DNA of 64,000 nt from Bacteroidales bacterium UBA5833 (lineage in GTDB: Bacteria; Bacteroidota; Bacteroidia; Bacteroidales; Lentimicrobiaceae). Positions 16,701-24,422 of this stretch are shown here, piece after piece. The position numbers were made by a program, and so were the translations under genes. Below the pieces are notes generated by a model. It worked only from the letters and a program-made list of their open reading frames with translations. It was not told where the DNA came from and ran no database searches. The DNA is taken from the NCBI GenBank assembly GCA_002433025.1, contig DJGZ01000068.1, positions 1 to 64,000 on the forward strand. The letters are read 5' to 3'. Position 1 is the first letter of the stretch. The number at the start of each line of letters is the position of its first letter.

Positions 16701-17463
16701 CGTTGCTGGTGGCGGCCAGCAGGATATTGTTGAAGCCGGGATGAATCAGCAGCCTGCCAACGGTGACATTGCCCATGCCGTTGGATGACACGTTCCAGGT
16801 GTAACCGCCATCAAGGCTTTTCCATACTCCGAGTCCCGGGGCGTCGCCGGCATCGCGGTCGCCGGTGCCCATGTAAATCACATCTGGATTGGCTTGATCT
16901 ACTGCAATGGCAGAAACGCCGAGGGTTGGAAGAATGTCGGTATGGCTTTCCCATGACAGCCCGCCGTCGGTGGTGATCCAGAACCCTCCCGAAGGTGCGC
17001 CGATATAGATGGTGTTTGCGTCGGTAGGATGGAAGGCAATGGCATTGACACGGCCCAAACCGCGGTAGCCATTGTATCCCGAAGGTACAGTGAATGGCCC
17101 CAGCGGGGTCCAGCTGCCGGCAGAAGTGGGGCTGCTGTTTCTGCTGATGTATTCATTGTAAGCCCTGATGTCGCGGTCAGCGGCGGGGCGGGTACCGTCG
17201 GCCGACACCCTTTGCTGCATCATATACTCCCAGCGTTTGAAAGGTTTGTAGCCGCTTCCCTTGGTGATTTCCCGGCCTTCCCAGTATGTGTTGAATGCTT
17301 TTTGCGTTTCAAAAAAGTTGGCAGAAGGATCCTGCATCATTTCAACCCAGTAAGGGTAACTTGCAGTGTCGTTAACGGCATTTTGCGCCGAAGCAGGTGC
17401 GCTGAGTATGAGTCCCGTAAGTAAAGCGGTCAGCAACACTCCTGCCCAGATAGTTTTTTTCAT
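13792..17463 (-). CDS. large secreted protein with sortilin-like propeller repeats, PKD domains and T9SS type A sorting domain
   Basis: A 1223-residue secreted protein. A signal peptide (MKKTIWAGVLLTALLTGLIL...SAQ) is followed by ~600 residues of BNR/sortilin-type beta-propeller repeats with many Asp-box-like motifs (TDGGLSWES, LDGGYTWNV, VDAGANWVK, TDNGETFT, TNGGTNW). Next come two PKD-type domains (GCAVNFTDLSLG...WYWSFPG and ...FTDNTAYCPESWQWSFEP), then a MAM/jelly-roll-like region (FGEDWESNSLNTNGWQIEN). The last ~80 residues form the type A sorting domain (ISVFPNPGKSVFSI...PAGIYLLSI...KLIIE) that directs export through the type IX system and surface attachment. No glycosidase catalytic pair could be confirmed. 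The start is set at 17463 by the signal peptide. Confidence 0.9.
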   Translation of the reverse strand: MKKTIWAGVLLTALLTGLILSAPASAQNAVNDTASYPYWVEMMQDPSANFFETQKAFNTYWEGREITKGSGYKPFKRWEYMMQQRVSADGTRPAADRDIRAYNEYISRNSSPTSAGSWTPLGPFTVPSGYNGYRGLGRVNAIAFHPTDANTIYIGAPSGGFWITTDGGLSWESHTDILPTLGVSAIAVDQANPDVIYMGTGDRDAGDAPGLGVWKSLDGGYTWNVSSNGMGNVTVGRLLIHPGFNNILLAATSNGFYKSVDAGANWVKKANGNFKEVVFKPGNPDIVYAAVGGTFYRSTDNGETFTVISNGLTGGSRGVIGVSPADPEVVYFLVTNSDSYKGIYRSNDSGLSFTLRSTTPNIMAWDCNGGSGGQAWYDLDISVDPANPDIIHAGGVNIFKSTNGGTNWFITAHWYGGCGVQSVHADLHVLEYNPINNRLYAGNDGGVYWTANGGQSWTEISNGLVISQAYKIGQSATNKDFVINGYQDNGTSTYTGTQWIAVGGGDGMECAFDPNDDRYSYSTVYYGSINRIFNHNSQGQIAGEGSNGITESGAWVTPFVIDHFDGNVMFIGYKNVWRSTNIKAGNTNSVSWTKISNINTSNLSVLRQSRVNTNIMYAASGNLLYRSDNVKESSVSWNTMTPNLPTSATITGIETSPVDENTVYVVQQNRIFKSTDKGYNWTEITGTLPDVQMNTLAYYRNSPEGLYLGTDVGIFYKDGTMTDWIMFSDGFPAAGKVTELEIYYDPAGPNGDVIRAGTYGRGLWESPVNYSAPMADFGASETVVPAGCAVNFTDLSLGIPFDWYWSFPGSNTPSSTVKNPSGIVWSTEGTYSVSLTVSNPAGTSTELKSGFITVSNSILPATDFSADKRVFCSNDNAVVQFTDNTAYCPESWQWSFEPADVTFINGTTENSQHPLVSFNSPGNYTVALEAANINGATSVIREQYIQVGGVAIPFGEDWESNSLNTNGWQIENPDNKSTWNLAQVQGSSSPGSAIRMNFFDYTSAPGPRDRLISPPLNLEGFSAAFLGFEHAYARRYAQITDSLVIYLSSDCGLNWQRVFAIGEDGSGNFSTHEIVDTGLFVPALPADWCGNPGNPSCFLIDISQWAGLNDVRVAFESVHRRGNSLYLDNIYVTDLVGSNMQINPVTGISVFPNPGKSVFSIFSETMLTGTELSLYNVHGKKVLTRNAGDGQQFTLQTGELPAGIYLLSITSREKRQQIKLIIE

Positions 17464-17497
17464 GTATAATTTTGTTTTTTCGTTGATGTATTGCTTA

Positions 17498-17505
17498 CAA
17501 AAATA
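17498..17505 (-). promoter_or_regulatory. -7 element for the T9SS cargo gene
   Basis: The minus strand reads TATTTTTG, matching TAnnTTTG, 35 bases before the chosen start at 17463. This also supports that start over the longer open frame to 17523. Confidence 0.6.
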
Positions 17506-17600
17506 ATTATTTGCAGTATACATACGCAGTTTGCATTCATATTTAATTCAGGATTTATCCATATTGCTGTCCCATAGGGCTTTCTGTTGTAACCCGGAAT

Positions 17601-17634
17601 AAAAAATAAGGAAGTCCCTGAACGGAACTTCCTT
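17601..17634 (-). terminator. intrinsic terminator of the cytochrome bd operon
   Basis: AAGGAAGT at 17608-17615 pairs with ACTTCCTT at 17627-17634. The A-rich run at 17601-17606 gives a T tail on the minus strand. It lies 46 bases after the stop of the small CydX-like gene, so that gene is inside the operon. Confidence 0.75.
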
Positions 17635-17679
17635 ACTGCACACCCTCGAAAGGAATGTCTTTCAGTTGCGGGGCCGGTG

Positions 17680-17817
17680 CTAAGGCGTGGTGTCTTCGCC
17701 GAGGGGATCGCTCTTGATTTGTTTGTCAAGAATTTTCAACGCCCAGAGGCTCAGGTAATACGCTGCAATAATCATGGCAGGCCAGGCCAGAAACCAGAGG
17801 ATTTTATCGAGATACAT
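17680..17817 (-). CDS. CydX-like small membrane subunit of cytochrome bd (45 aa)
   Basis: This short gene begins 26 bases after the cydB stop, on the same strand. It encodes 45 residues: MYLDKILWFLAWPAMIIAA, then YYLSLWALKILDKQIKSD and PLGEDTTP. There is one membrane helix of about 20 residues with aromatic residues near its ends and a charged C-terminal tail. In other bacteria CydX-type proteins follow cydAB, have a W near the start of one helix and a charged tail, and stabilise the heme sites of cytochrome bd. A purine-rich AAGAAG sits just before the ATG. Sequence identity to known CydX cannot be claimed; the call rests on position, size and shape. Confidence 0.65.
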   Translation of the reverse strand: MYLDKILWFLAWPAMIIAAYYLSLWALKILDKQIKSDPLGEDTTP

Positions 17818-17843
17818 CTTCTTGCTTTTTTAGGTTTAACATC

Positions 17844-19001
17844 TTAATAAATATGGGTACCTTCATCTTCCAGTTCGGCTTTCTCAATCGGTTTGTTGTT
17901 GATTGATTTCCAGGCGAAAAAGATATAGGTGATAACAACCGGGACGAAAAGGGAAACATAACTCATCGCGGTAAGCGTGTAATGGCTCGATGAGCTGTTG
18001 CGGATGGTCAGTGAGTGTTGCAGGTTATGCAGCGAAGGGTAGAAGGCAGTATTGTTCAGACCGGCAATCAGGAATAAGGCGAAAACAGCGAGAACGGTGC
18101 CGGCTCCGGCAAACCATATTCCTTTGCTGCTGCTGCAGAAAATGAATTTTGCAATGCCGGCCAGCACACCCACGACCCCGGCCAGAAACAATACCAGCAC
18201 TACCGGCATTTGAATCAGGTTGTGGAAATATTTGAATTTTTCCATAAAGACTTCTCCTGTGTCCGGATTTACGGCAAAGCCCTGTTTTAGCAGCAGGTGT
18301 ATCACGAAATAGAGGAAAAATACCAGGAAAGGCACGGCATTGTACAACATCTGTTTTTTGGCGCGTTGATGGATGTTGTCATCTTTCACGCTGTTAACGA
18401 TGTAGAGGATGCCCAACACCCTGGCCAGGAAGAAAACGGAGAGGCCGAGTGCGACATTGTGGAAGTTAAGGACCGCTTCAAGGCCGTGGAAGGGCGTTTC
18501 CCAGCGCGATATCGCGGAATCGTAGATTCTGGTCAGGTTCAGTTTATCAACCGAGAACATGGCTCCGTTGAAAAATGTACCGACTGCCGTACCAATCAGT
18601 ATGGTTCCCAGCGCCCCGTTGATAAAGAGAAATACCTCATAGGTGCGTTTGCCGAGAAAATTATTGGGTTTGCTTCTGTATTCATAGGAGATGGCCTGAA
18701 TGATAAAAGCGAAAAGAATGGCCATCCACACCCAGTAAGCGCCGCCGAAACTGGTAGAATAGAAGAGGGGAAAGGAGGCAAAGAAAGCGCCGCCGAAAGT
18801 TACCAGGGTGGTAAAGGTAAGCTCCCATTTTCTGCCCAGCGTATTTACGATCATTGACCGTTCGGTATCGGTTTTGCCCAGAGTGTAGATAAGGGTTTGA
18901 CCACCCTGCACAAACATAAGGAAAACAAGCAGGCTGGCCAGCAGTGAAATGATGATCCACCAGTATTGCTGAAGTGTCAGTAATTCAAAAGTTTCAAACA
19001 T
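17844..19001 (-). CDS. cydB: cytochrome bd quinol oxidase subunit II
   Basis: A 385-residue inner-membrane protein with about nine helices, partner of CydA in the high-affinity quinol:O2 oxidoreductase. The N-terminus (QYWWIIISLLASLLVFLMFVQGGQT) and FGGAFFASFPLFYSTSFGGAYWVWM match the first helices of CydB. The sequence is the longer Bacteroidetes form, with an extra domain-swapped region in the middle. It starts one base after the cydA stop, so translation is coupled. Cytochrome bd does not pump protons but works at very low oxygen and resists NO and H2O2. Confidence 0.95.
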   Translation of the reverse strand: MFETFELLTLQQYWWIIISLLASLLVFLMFVQGGQTLIYTLGKTDTERSMIVNTLGRKWELTFTTLVTFGGAFFASFPLFYSTSFGGAYWVWMAILFAFIIQAISYEYRSKPNNFLGKRTYEVFLFINGALGTILIGTAVGTFFNGAMFSVDKLNLTRIYDSAISRWETPFHGLEAVLNFHNVALGLSVFFLARVLGILYIVNSVKDDNIHQRAKKQMLYNAVPFLVFFLYFVIHLLLKQGFAVNPDTGEVFMEKFKYFHNLIQMPVVLVLFLAGVVGVLAGIAKFIFCSSSKGIWFAGAGTVLAVFALFLIAGLNNTAFYPSLHNLQHSLTIRNSSSSHYTLTAMSYVSLFVPVVITYIFFAWKSINNKPIEKAELEDEGTHIY

Positions 19002-19002
19002 C

Positions 19003-20556
19003 TTAATGTCCTCCTTCTTGTTTGGGTCCTAACTTGATTTGTTTAAACATAATCCTGAGCTCGGCAATAAGCAGGGTGGTAAAGATTACCGCAAACAGGA
19101 CAAAGGTGGTTATCACCGCGTTGGTATCAAGCCTTGAAACAGCCGTCATGGTAGGCATCAGGTCCTGAATAACCCAGGGCTGGCGGCCCATCTCAGCGGT
19201 AACCCATCCCGACTGGGAAGCGATATAGGCAAGGGGGATATTGACAATGCCGATGGTAAGCCAGAACTTTGACTGAGAAATCTTTCCTTTGTAAACGAGC
19301 AGGAGTACGATGGCAAAAAATACCAGAAACCACATACCCAGGGCAACCATCAGGTGGAAGCTGTAGAAGGTAAGCGGAACATTGGGGACCAGCCTCGATG
19401 GGTCATCCACAAAGTAGCCGTAGCCGAAATACTGAAAGTTCTGATCGAGGATATCTTTGGCTTCGGTGAGCTTGACCTGATCTCCGGCTTCCCTGGCCGC
19501 CTTGTATTCGGCCAGCGCGTCGATGGCGAGTTTGCCGCGGGCAATTTTTTCGGCCGCAGACAGAATGCCATGTTCCTCGTTTCCTTCCATCAGGTCCTTA
19601 ACGCCGGGAATAAAAGCGTTGAAATCCTGGAAGGCCATGTATGAAAGGAAGTTCGGTATTTCAAGTTTGAAAACGAAATCCTTGATATTTTCATTGTTAG
19701 GGTCTTCAGGCGTTGAAGAAACCACTCCGATCGCGACCAGCGGCGCACCGCGCTGACCGACATAAAGGCCTTCGAATGCGGCAAATTTCATGGGTTGGTG
19801 ACGGGCGATTACCTTGGCGCTGTAATCCCCGGTAAGGATGGTAAACAATGAGGTCACCAATCCGAATACGGCGGCAACCACAATGCTGCGTTTTGCAAAG
19901 ACCAGATGCCTCTTTTTAAGCAGGAACCATGAGCTGATGCCGATTACAACCAGGGCGGCAAGCATGTAGGATGAGGAAATTGTATGGGTGAATTTGCTCA
20001 CAGCCATGGGAGAGAAGAGCACGTCCCAGAAGTGTTCCATTTCATTCCTTGCCGTATCGGGATTGAATTTCATCCCCACCGGCATCTGCATCCAGGCGTT
20101 GGCTACCAGTATCCACAGGGCTGAAAGGCTGGCTCCGAAAGCAACCAGCCAGGTGGAAACCAGGTGGAATTTCTTGCTGACTTTGTTCCAGCCGAAGAAC
20201 ATCACGGCAATAAAGGTCGACTCGATGAAGAATGCCATAATGCCTTCAATGGCCAGGGGCGCCCCGAAGATATCCCCGACAAACCAGGAGTAATTCGACC
20301 AATTTGTGCCGAACTCAAATTCGAGGATGATGCCGGTAGCCACCCCGATGGCGAAATTGATCCCGAAAATCGTCATCCAGAACTTGGTGATACGCTTCCA
20401 TTCCGGATTGCCGGTGCGCACGTAGATGGTCTCCATGATGGCCATAATAAAACCAAGGCCAAGCGTGAGCGGGACGAAAATCCAGTGATACATGGCCGTA
20501 AGCGCAAACTGCCCGCGCGACCAGTCAATCAGTGAATAGTCAAAGGTTTCTGTCAT
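19003..20556 (-). CDS. cydA: cytochrome bd quinol oxidase subunit I
   Basis: A 517-residue inner-membrane subunit that carries hemes b558, b595 and d and oxidises quinol. Family motifs: MYHWIFVPLTLGLGF near the N-terminus holds the conserved His, EGIMAFFIESTF, HTISSSYMLA, the Q-loop start KLEIPNFLSYMA, and the signature GRQPWVIQDLMPT near the end. The Q-loop carries a long charged insert (residues ~300-375), longer than in the short-loop oxidases. The gene lies in the order DUF4492-cydA-cydB-small subunit and is read from a promoter upstream of DUF4492. Confidence 0.97.
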   Translation of the reverse strand: MTETFDYSLIDWSRGQFALTAMYHWIFVPLTLGLGFIMAIMETIYVRTGNPEWKRITKFWMTIFGINFAIGVATGIILEFEFGTNWSNYSWFVGDIFGAPLAIEGIMAFFIESTFIAVMFFGWNKVSKKFHLVSTWLVAFGASLSALWILVANAWMQMPVGMKFNPDTARNEMEHFWDVLFSPMAVSKFTHTISSSYMLAALVVIGISSWFLLKKRHLVFAKRSIVVAAVFGLVTSLFTILTGDYSAKVIARHQPMKFAAFEGLYVGQRGAPLVAIGVVSSTPEDPNNENIKDFVFKLEIPNFLSYMAFQDFNAFIPGVKDLMEGNEEHGILSAAEKIARGKLAIDALAEYKAAREAGDQVKLTEAKDILDQNFQYFGYGYFVDDPSRLVPNVPLTFYSFHLMVALGMWFLVFFAIVLLLVYKGKISQSKFWLTIGIVNIPLAYIASQSGWVTAEMGRQPWVIQDLMPTMTAVSRLDTNAVITTFVLFAVIFTTLLIAELRIMFKQIKLGPKQEGGH

Positions 20557-20568
20557 GATTGTGTGTAT

Positions 20569-20790
20569 TTATTTAGGATTGGTTAATTGCTCAATCACAT
20601 GTTTGCTCCTGTCTTCATCATTGTCGAAGTTCGACTTAAGGAAGTTCGGGAAAAAGAATATTTTAAGGATCACAAACATGACAAATAGTTTAATCAGAAT
20701 AATAGCCCATAAGGTGCGGCCAACGGTCATGCTTTTAAACCCTTCATAATAAAAAGTAAAAATCCTGAGAAAGATATTTTTTTTCTTCAT
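20569..20790 (-). CDS. DUF4492 protein, cytochrome bd operon leader gene
   Basis: A 73-residue protein with one central membrane helix (LWAIILIKLFVMFVILKIFFF), a basic N-terminus and a charged tail. It is the DUF4492 family, known from the position directly upstream of cydA in Bacteroidetes and some epsilonproteobacteria. The sequence FLRIFTFYYEGFKSMTVGRTLW is typical. It is thought to aid assembly or stability of cytochrome bd, but the mechanism is not established. It ends 12 bases before cydA and is the first gene of the operon. Confidence 0.9.
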   Translation of the reverse strand: MKKKNIFLRIFTFYYEGFKSMTVGRTLWAIILIKLFVMFVILKIFFFPNFLKSNFDNDEDRSKHVIEQLTNPK

Positions 20791-20812
20791 AAAAGGTGCG
20801 TATGGTGGACTT

Positions 20813-20820
20813 CAAATATA
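20813..20820 (-). promoter_or_regulatory. -7 element of the cytochrome bd operon
   Basis: The minus strand reads TATATTTG, a perfect TAnnTTTG, ending 22 bases before the DUF4492 start. The AT-rich DNA from 20821 to 21052 holds no gene I can see and may carry regulator sites for oxygen response. Confidence 0.65.
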
Positions 20821-21052
20821 CCGAGAAACTTCTGTAATTCATCCCGGATTTGTAATTTATAAAATGTCTAAATTGTTTAATGAACGTTAAAACGGTACTT
20901 GATTGCCGGTTTGATAAAGTAATGAAAATAAAATATATAGAATAAAGTAAATATAATGCATGTCAGTCTTGAATTAAACAAAAATCATTATAATGAACAA
21001 ATGATTACAATGTGTTTCAAAAAAGTGTTTTGATGACATTGAATGATTAGAC

Positions 21053-21089
21053 AAAAAAATCCCGGATTGGCGTTGAAAACCATCCGGGA
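21053..21089 (-). terminator. intrinsic terminator of the HMA lipoprotein gene
   Basis: TCCCGGAT at 21060-21067 pairs with ATCCGGGA at 21082-21089. The A7 run at 21053-21059 provides the T tail on the minus strand, about 60 bases past the stop codon. Confidence 0.88.
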
Positions 21090-21146
21090 GCAACAGGGTT
21101 TATCCTAAAAACTTACATGTTTATTCGTACCTTATTGTGCATGGAA

Positions 21147-21479
21147 TTATTCCACCGGTGATTGTTTTATTGCAGGGCCTTCTACCGTATATCCGACTTT
21201 TTCAATTGCCGCTGTTATTGCCTCAGGGTTGGTGAGCGTGGTGTCATAACTTACAACGGTCAGTTCTTCCACGTGTGAGGCCATGGATTCGGTTACGCCA
21301 TCGAGTTCGTTTACTGCTTTCATTACCGTGTTCTCGCAGCCTTCGCAGGTCATGCCGGTAACATGCAGCTCAATGGTTTTGATGGCAGCTACATCACCAC
21401 TGGTTTTTTCGGATTGATTGGTCTGATTGCATGCCACGAGCAGCATACCGGCTGTAAGAATCGCAAGAAGTTTTTTCAT
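21147..21479 (-). CDS. heavy-metal-associated (HMA) domain lipoprotein
   Basis: A 110-residue periplasm-facing protein. The signal MKKLLAILTAGMLLVAC gives a lipidated Cys17. After a short linker comes one HMA domain of ferredoxin-like fold, with the metal-binding loop GMTCEGCEN (two Cys, as in copper chaperones and P-type ATPase N-domains) and the typical strand TVVSYDTTLTNPEAITAAIEKVGYTV. It probably binds Cu(I) or another soft metal in the periplasm. It stands alone, with a promoter and terminator of its own, between the bd oxidase operon and the Mrp operon. Confidence 0.92.
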   Translation of the reverse strand: MKKLLAILTAGMLLVACNQTNQSEKTSGDVAAIKTIELHVTGMTCEGCENTVMKAVNELDGVTESMASHVEELTVVSYDTTLTNPEAITAAIEKVGYTVEGPAIKQSPVE

Positions 21480-21526
21480 ACTTTGCTCAGCGTTTTAAAG
21501 GTTAGATGATTATTGTTGACTTATGA

Positions 21527-21534
21527 CAAATATA
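21527..21534 (-). promoter_or_regulatory. -7 element for the HMA lipoprotein
   Basis: The minus strand reads TATATTTG, perfect TAnnTTTG, 47 bases upstream of the start at 21479. A possible TTG -33 (CAA at 21558-21560) is 23 bases off, a little far. Confidence 0.6.
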
Positions 21535-21562
21535 GCGAATGTGCCGTATATTCCGGGCAATT

Positions 21563-21937
21563 TCAGGATTGCTTTGTTCGGCTTCCGGATATTTTTTCAG
21601 GGATTGACACATCCGGGTCATTTTCAAGCTCGTCGATAACGGTTTTATCCCATTTGGGCGTCCCGAGCAGGTGCGCCACCCTGCTGATGATGTGAGAGGC
21701 AACCGGAGCGGTGAGAAATATGAAAATTATCACCATCAGGCTGATGGCAACAGCATATAGAGTTGAGAAATGGATGGCGGCGGCCGTTTGCAGTAAAAGG
21801 ATACCAAAGGCAGGGGCTTTGGTGGCTGCGTGCATGCGTGTATAAATATCAGGGAACCTGATTACGCCGATGGCTGCCAGCAACGAAAACAGGGATCCTG
21901 CCAAAAGCAGAACCGGGATGAGTATCATCTTAATCAT
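21563..21937 (-). CDS. mrpG: Na+/H+ antiporter subunit G (Mrp)
   Basis: A 124-residue membrane protein with three helices and the family pattern GSLFSLLAAIGVIRFPDIYTRMHAATKAP, which is diagnostic for MnhG/MrpG. The last ~30 residues are hydrophilic. The start is placed at the ATG at 21937, which overlaps the mrpF stop by eight bases (TATGATTAA context); a longer frame upstream reads through mrpF and is not credible. It is the last of seven genes in the operon. Confidence 0.93.
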   Translation of the reverse strand: MIKMILIPVLLLAGSLFSLLAAIGVIRFPDIYTRMHAATKAPAFGILLLQTAAAIHFSTLYAVAISLMVIIFIFLTAPVASHIISRVAHLLGTPKWDKTVIDELENDPDVSIPEKISGSRTKQS

Positions 21938-22217
21938 AATACTTCTTTTTAAGGTATGAGGCATAGGCCACTGTTCCGATGAAGATGACCAGGGCCACAA
22001 TGGCAGCAATGTCAAGATAGCGGTAATTTCCGGTTGACACCGCAAAAACAATGGTAAATCCTATGCTCAGCGAGGCAATCAGGTCAAGGGCCACAATGCG
22101 GTCGGGCAGGGATGGCCCCCTGAAGAGGCTGATCAGGGCCAGCAGCATCGACAGCGCAAGGATTATAAGGCTGGTGAGGGTTACCCAATCAGGGAGATGG
22201 TATGTTATTGCATTCAT
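21930..22217 (-). CDS. mrpF: Na+/H+ antiporter subunit F (Mrp)
   Basis: A 95-residue protein with three membrane helices, including the conserved FRGPSLPDRIVALDLIASLS loop of MnhF/MrpF. It is a small structural subunit of the membrane arm of the Mrp complex. It overlaps mrpE by four bases upstream and mrpG downstream, fully coupled in the operon. Confidence 0.93.
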   Translation of the reverse strand: MNAITYHLPDWVTLTSLIILALSMLLALISLFRGPSLPDRIVALDLIASLSIGFTIVFAVSTGNYRYLDIAAIVALVIFIGTVAYASYLKKKYYD

Positions 22218-22552
22218 TCGAACACCTCCATTACCTTTTTCTCAATACCTTCTTTTACTTCCTTTTCAAAGGCATCGCGGTTTTTCACATACATGCCGTG
22301 TACATAGATGTTTTTCTTGTCATCGCTGATGTCCATGCAGAGACTCCCGGGTGTCATGGTGATCAGGTTAAAGAGGGCCAGTACCTGACTGTCGCTTTTG
22401 GCGGCGATGGGGACTTTCACAATACCCGGACTGATTTTCATCACAGGGCTGAGGATGTCGCGGGCAAGCACAAGGTTGGCTTTCACCATTTCCTTAAGGT
22501 AAAAAAGCAGGAAGATGATGAGGTCAATTGTATTTTCGATGATTTTCGACAT
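22214..22552 (-). CDS. mrpE: Na+/H+ antiporter subunit E (Mrp)
   Basis: A 112-residue MrpE homolog, at the short end of the family (often ~160 residues, with an extra N-terminal helix pair). The core motif LARDILSPVMKISPGIVKVP and the tail KKNIYVHGMYVKNRDAFEKEVKEGIEKKV are recognisable. One membrane segment lies near the N-terminus (IDLIIFLLFYLKEMV). The gene lies between mrpD and mrpF with a 14-base gap to mrpD and a four-base overlap with mrpF. The truncated N-terminus may be normal for this lineage. Confidence 0.9.
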   Translation of the reverse strand: MSKIIENTIDLIIFLLFYLKEMVKANLVLARDILSPVMKISPGIVKVPIAAKSDSQVLALFNLITMTPGSLCMDISDDKKNIYVHGMYVKNRDAFEKEVKEGIEKKVMEVFE

Positions 22553-22566
22553 AGCTGATTCTCTTT

Positions 22567-24072
22567 TTAATGACTCAGATAATCGCTTCCCAGCACGGCT
22601 TCGATGTAAGGCCCGGGGTTGAGCAGTTGCAGGGAGGCGTCCATCGCGAAATCCAGAATTGGCCTGACAGCAAATCCCATTGTCAGCGTAAGCAATCCCA
22701 GAAACACAACGGGTAACACCATGGAGACCGGTAATTTCTCATTTTCACCTTCAGATGGTCCGCTGTTTTCAGGCCTTGCTTTCCAGAAGGCTTCATTCCA
22801 TATTTTCACCATCGAGAAGAGGGTGAACAGGCCAACGGCCAGTGCAATAAAAGAAATGACATATTCGCCGGCATTGAATCCTGCCGATATAAGGATGAGC
22901 TTTCCGAAAAATCCGGAGAGGGGCGGGATGCCGGCAAGTCCGAATGCCGGAATAATAAACAGGATTGCAAGCCAGGGCCTTACTTTGTACAACCCGCCAA
23001 TGGATTTGAGGTCATAGCTTCCGGTAGCCCGGTTAATCAGTCCGGCTACAAGGAAAGTATTGGTTTTGGCGATGATGTTGTGGGCCATATAGAAAATGGC
23101 GCCTGCAATGCCGGCAACGGTAAAGATGCCGAGGCCCATAATCATGTAGCCGATCTGGCTGATGATATGGAATGATAGGATTTTCCGAATATCATACTGC
23201 GAGGCGGCTGTCAGCACGCCAACCACCATGGTGAACCCGCCGATCCACAGAAACAGCGGGTGCCAGAAAAGTTTGTCCTGCACGAAAAACAGGGTATAGA
23301 ACCGGATCATGGCATACACTCCTACTTTGGTAAGCAATCCGGCAAAAAGGGCGGTAATGGCGACCGGGGGGGTGTGGTAGGATGCCGGAAGCCAGAAAAA
23401 AAAGGGGAATACGGCTGACTTTATTGAAAAAGCGACGAAAAACAGTACGGCCGAGGAGTTGATCAGGATGTTGTTATTGGCGACTGATAGTTTCAGGGCA
23501 AGGTCGGCCATATTGAGAGTGCCTGTTTTGCCATAGAGCAGCCCTATCCCGGCAAGGAAAAACAGGGAAGAAACCAGGTTGAGCGTTACATATTTAATGG
23601 CACCCCTCAGTTGCTTCTTTTCACCTCCAAGGGTAATCAGTACAAATGATGCCATCAGCATAACTTCGAACCATACGTAAAGGTTGAAAATATCGCCGGT
23701 GACAAAAGCTCCGTTCACGCCCATCAACAAGCCGTGAACCATCGGAAAATAAAAAAAGGATTGTCGTTGCCTGTCGATGGCTTCAAAAGAATAAATGCTG
23801 ATACTTACCGCGATGATGCCGGCAAGCAGGATCATGATGGAGCTGAAGGCGTCCACGACCAGTGTGATGCCGAAGGGGGCCTGCCAGTTCCCGGTATGCA
23901 ATACAAGTATGCCTTCATACCTGACCCTGATCAGTATGAAAACGGCGAGTATCAGTTGCAGCAGCGATCCGGTAAGGCCGATCCATGGCTGCCATTCCCT
24001 CCGTTGAAAGTTGATCAGCAGGAAAATTATGGTAATCAGCGGAAAGAGTACCGGTAATGCAGGTAATATCAT
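22567..24072 (-). CDS. mrpD: Na+/H+ antiporter subunit D (Mrp)
   Basis: A 501-residue polytopic protein of the proton-translocating NuoL/M/N family, with about 14 helices. The proton_antipo core is clear: FNLYVWFEVMLMASFVLI, SAVFPFFFWLPASYHTPP, LLTKVGVYAMIRF and SFHIISQIGYMIMGLGIF. The Glu and Lys residues expected for proton transfer are in those helices. It overlaps mrpC by four bases. With MrpA it forms the two antiporter-like modules of the complex. Confidence 0.95.
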   Translation of the reverse strand: MILPALPVLFPLITIIFLLINFQRREWQPWIGLTGSLLQLILAVFILIRVRYEGILVLHTGNWQAPFGITLVVDAFSSIMILLAGIIAVSISIYSFEAIDRQRQSFFYFPMVHGLLMGVNGAFVTGDIFNLYVWFEVMLMASFVLITLGGEKKQLRGAIKYVTLNLVSSLFFLAGIGLLYGKTGTLNMADLALKLSVANNNILINSSAVLFFVAFSIKSAVFPFFFWLPASYHTPPVAITALFAGLLTKVGVYAMIRFYTLFFVQDKLFWHPLFLWIGGFTMVVGVLTAASQYDIRKILSFHIISQIGYMIMGLGIFTVAGIAGAIFYMAHNIIAKTNTFLVAGLINRATGSYDLKSIGGLYKVRPWLAILFIIPAFGLAGIPPLSGFFGKLILISAGFNAGEYVISFIALAVGLFTLFSMVKIWNEAFWKARPENSGPSEGENEKLPVSMVLPVVFLGLLTLTMGFAVRPILDFAMDASLQLLNPGPYIEAVLGSDYLSH

Positions 24073-24419
24073 TTGGTGTCTCCTTCTTTAAGTTCGTCAA
24101 GGTCTTCGGTTCCGGTAACCTGATAAAAGCGGTACATCAGAGCCAGAAAGAAAGCGGTAATCCCAAAGCCGATCACGATGGCCGTTAAAATCAGCGCCTG
24201 GGGAAGGGGGTCGGTAGGATTGGTGAGGCCTGCTTCCATAACCGAGTCGGTAAACTGAGGGTTGCCTTTGTGTAGACCACCGGCCGTAAAAATCAACAGG
24301 TTGATTGAATGACTGAGCAGCATAACGCCCAGGATGAGTTTCACGATACTCCTGCGAAGCAACAGATAAACCCCTGCTGCAAACAATAGTCCGGTCAAAA
24401 ATGCGAGTATGGTTTCCAC
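24069..24419 (-). CDS. mrpC: Na+/H+ antiporter subunit C (Mrp)
   Basis: A 116-residue, three-helix NuoK homolog. LGVMLLSHSINLLIFTAGGL and LPQALILTAIVIGFGITAFFLAL are standard MrpC/NuoK segments, including the conserved Gln-Ala-Leu-Ile-Leu-Thr-Ala block. It starts three bases after mrpB ends and overlaps mrpD by four bases. Confidence 0.95.
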   Translation of the reverse strand: METILAFLTGLLFAAGVYLLLRRSIVKLILGVMLLSHSINLLIFTAGGLHKGNPQFTDSVMEAGLTNPTDPLPQALILTAIVIGFGITAFFLALMYRFYQVTGTEDLDELKEGDTK

Positions 24420-24422
24420 CGC

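Noticed and set aside
17460..17729. 89-residue minus-strand frame over the CydX-like gene
   Set aside because: It spans the terminator and the start of the T9SS gene and is not protein-like; the 45-residue frame fits far better.
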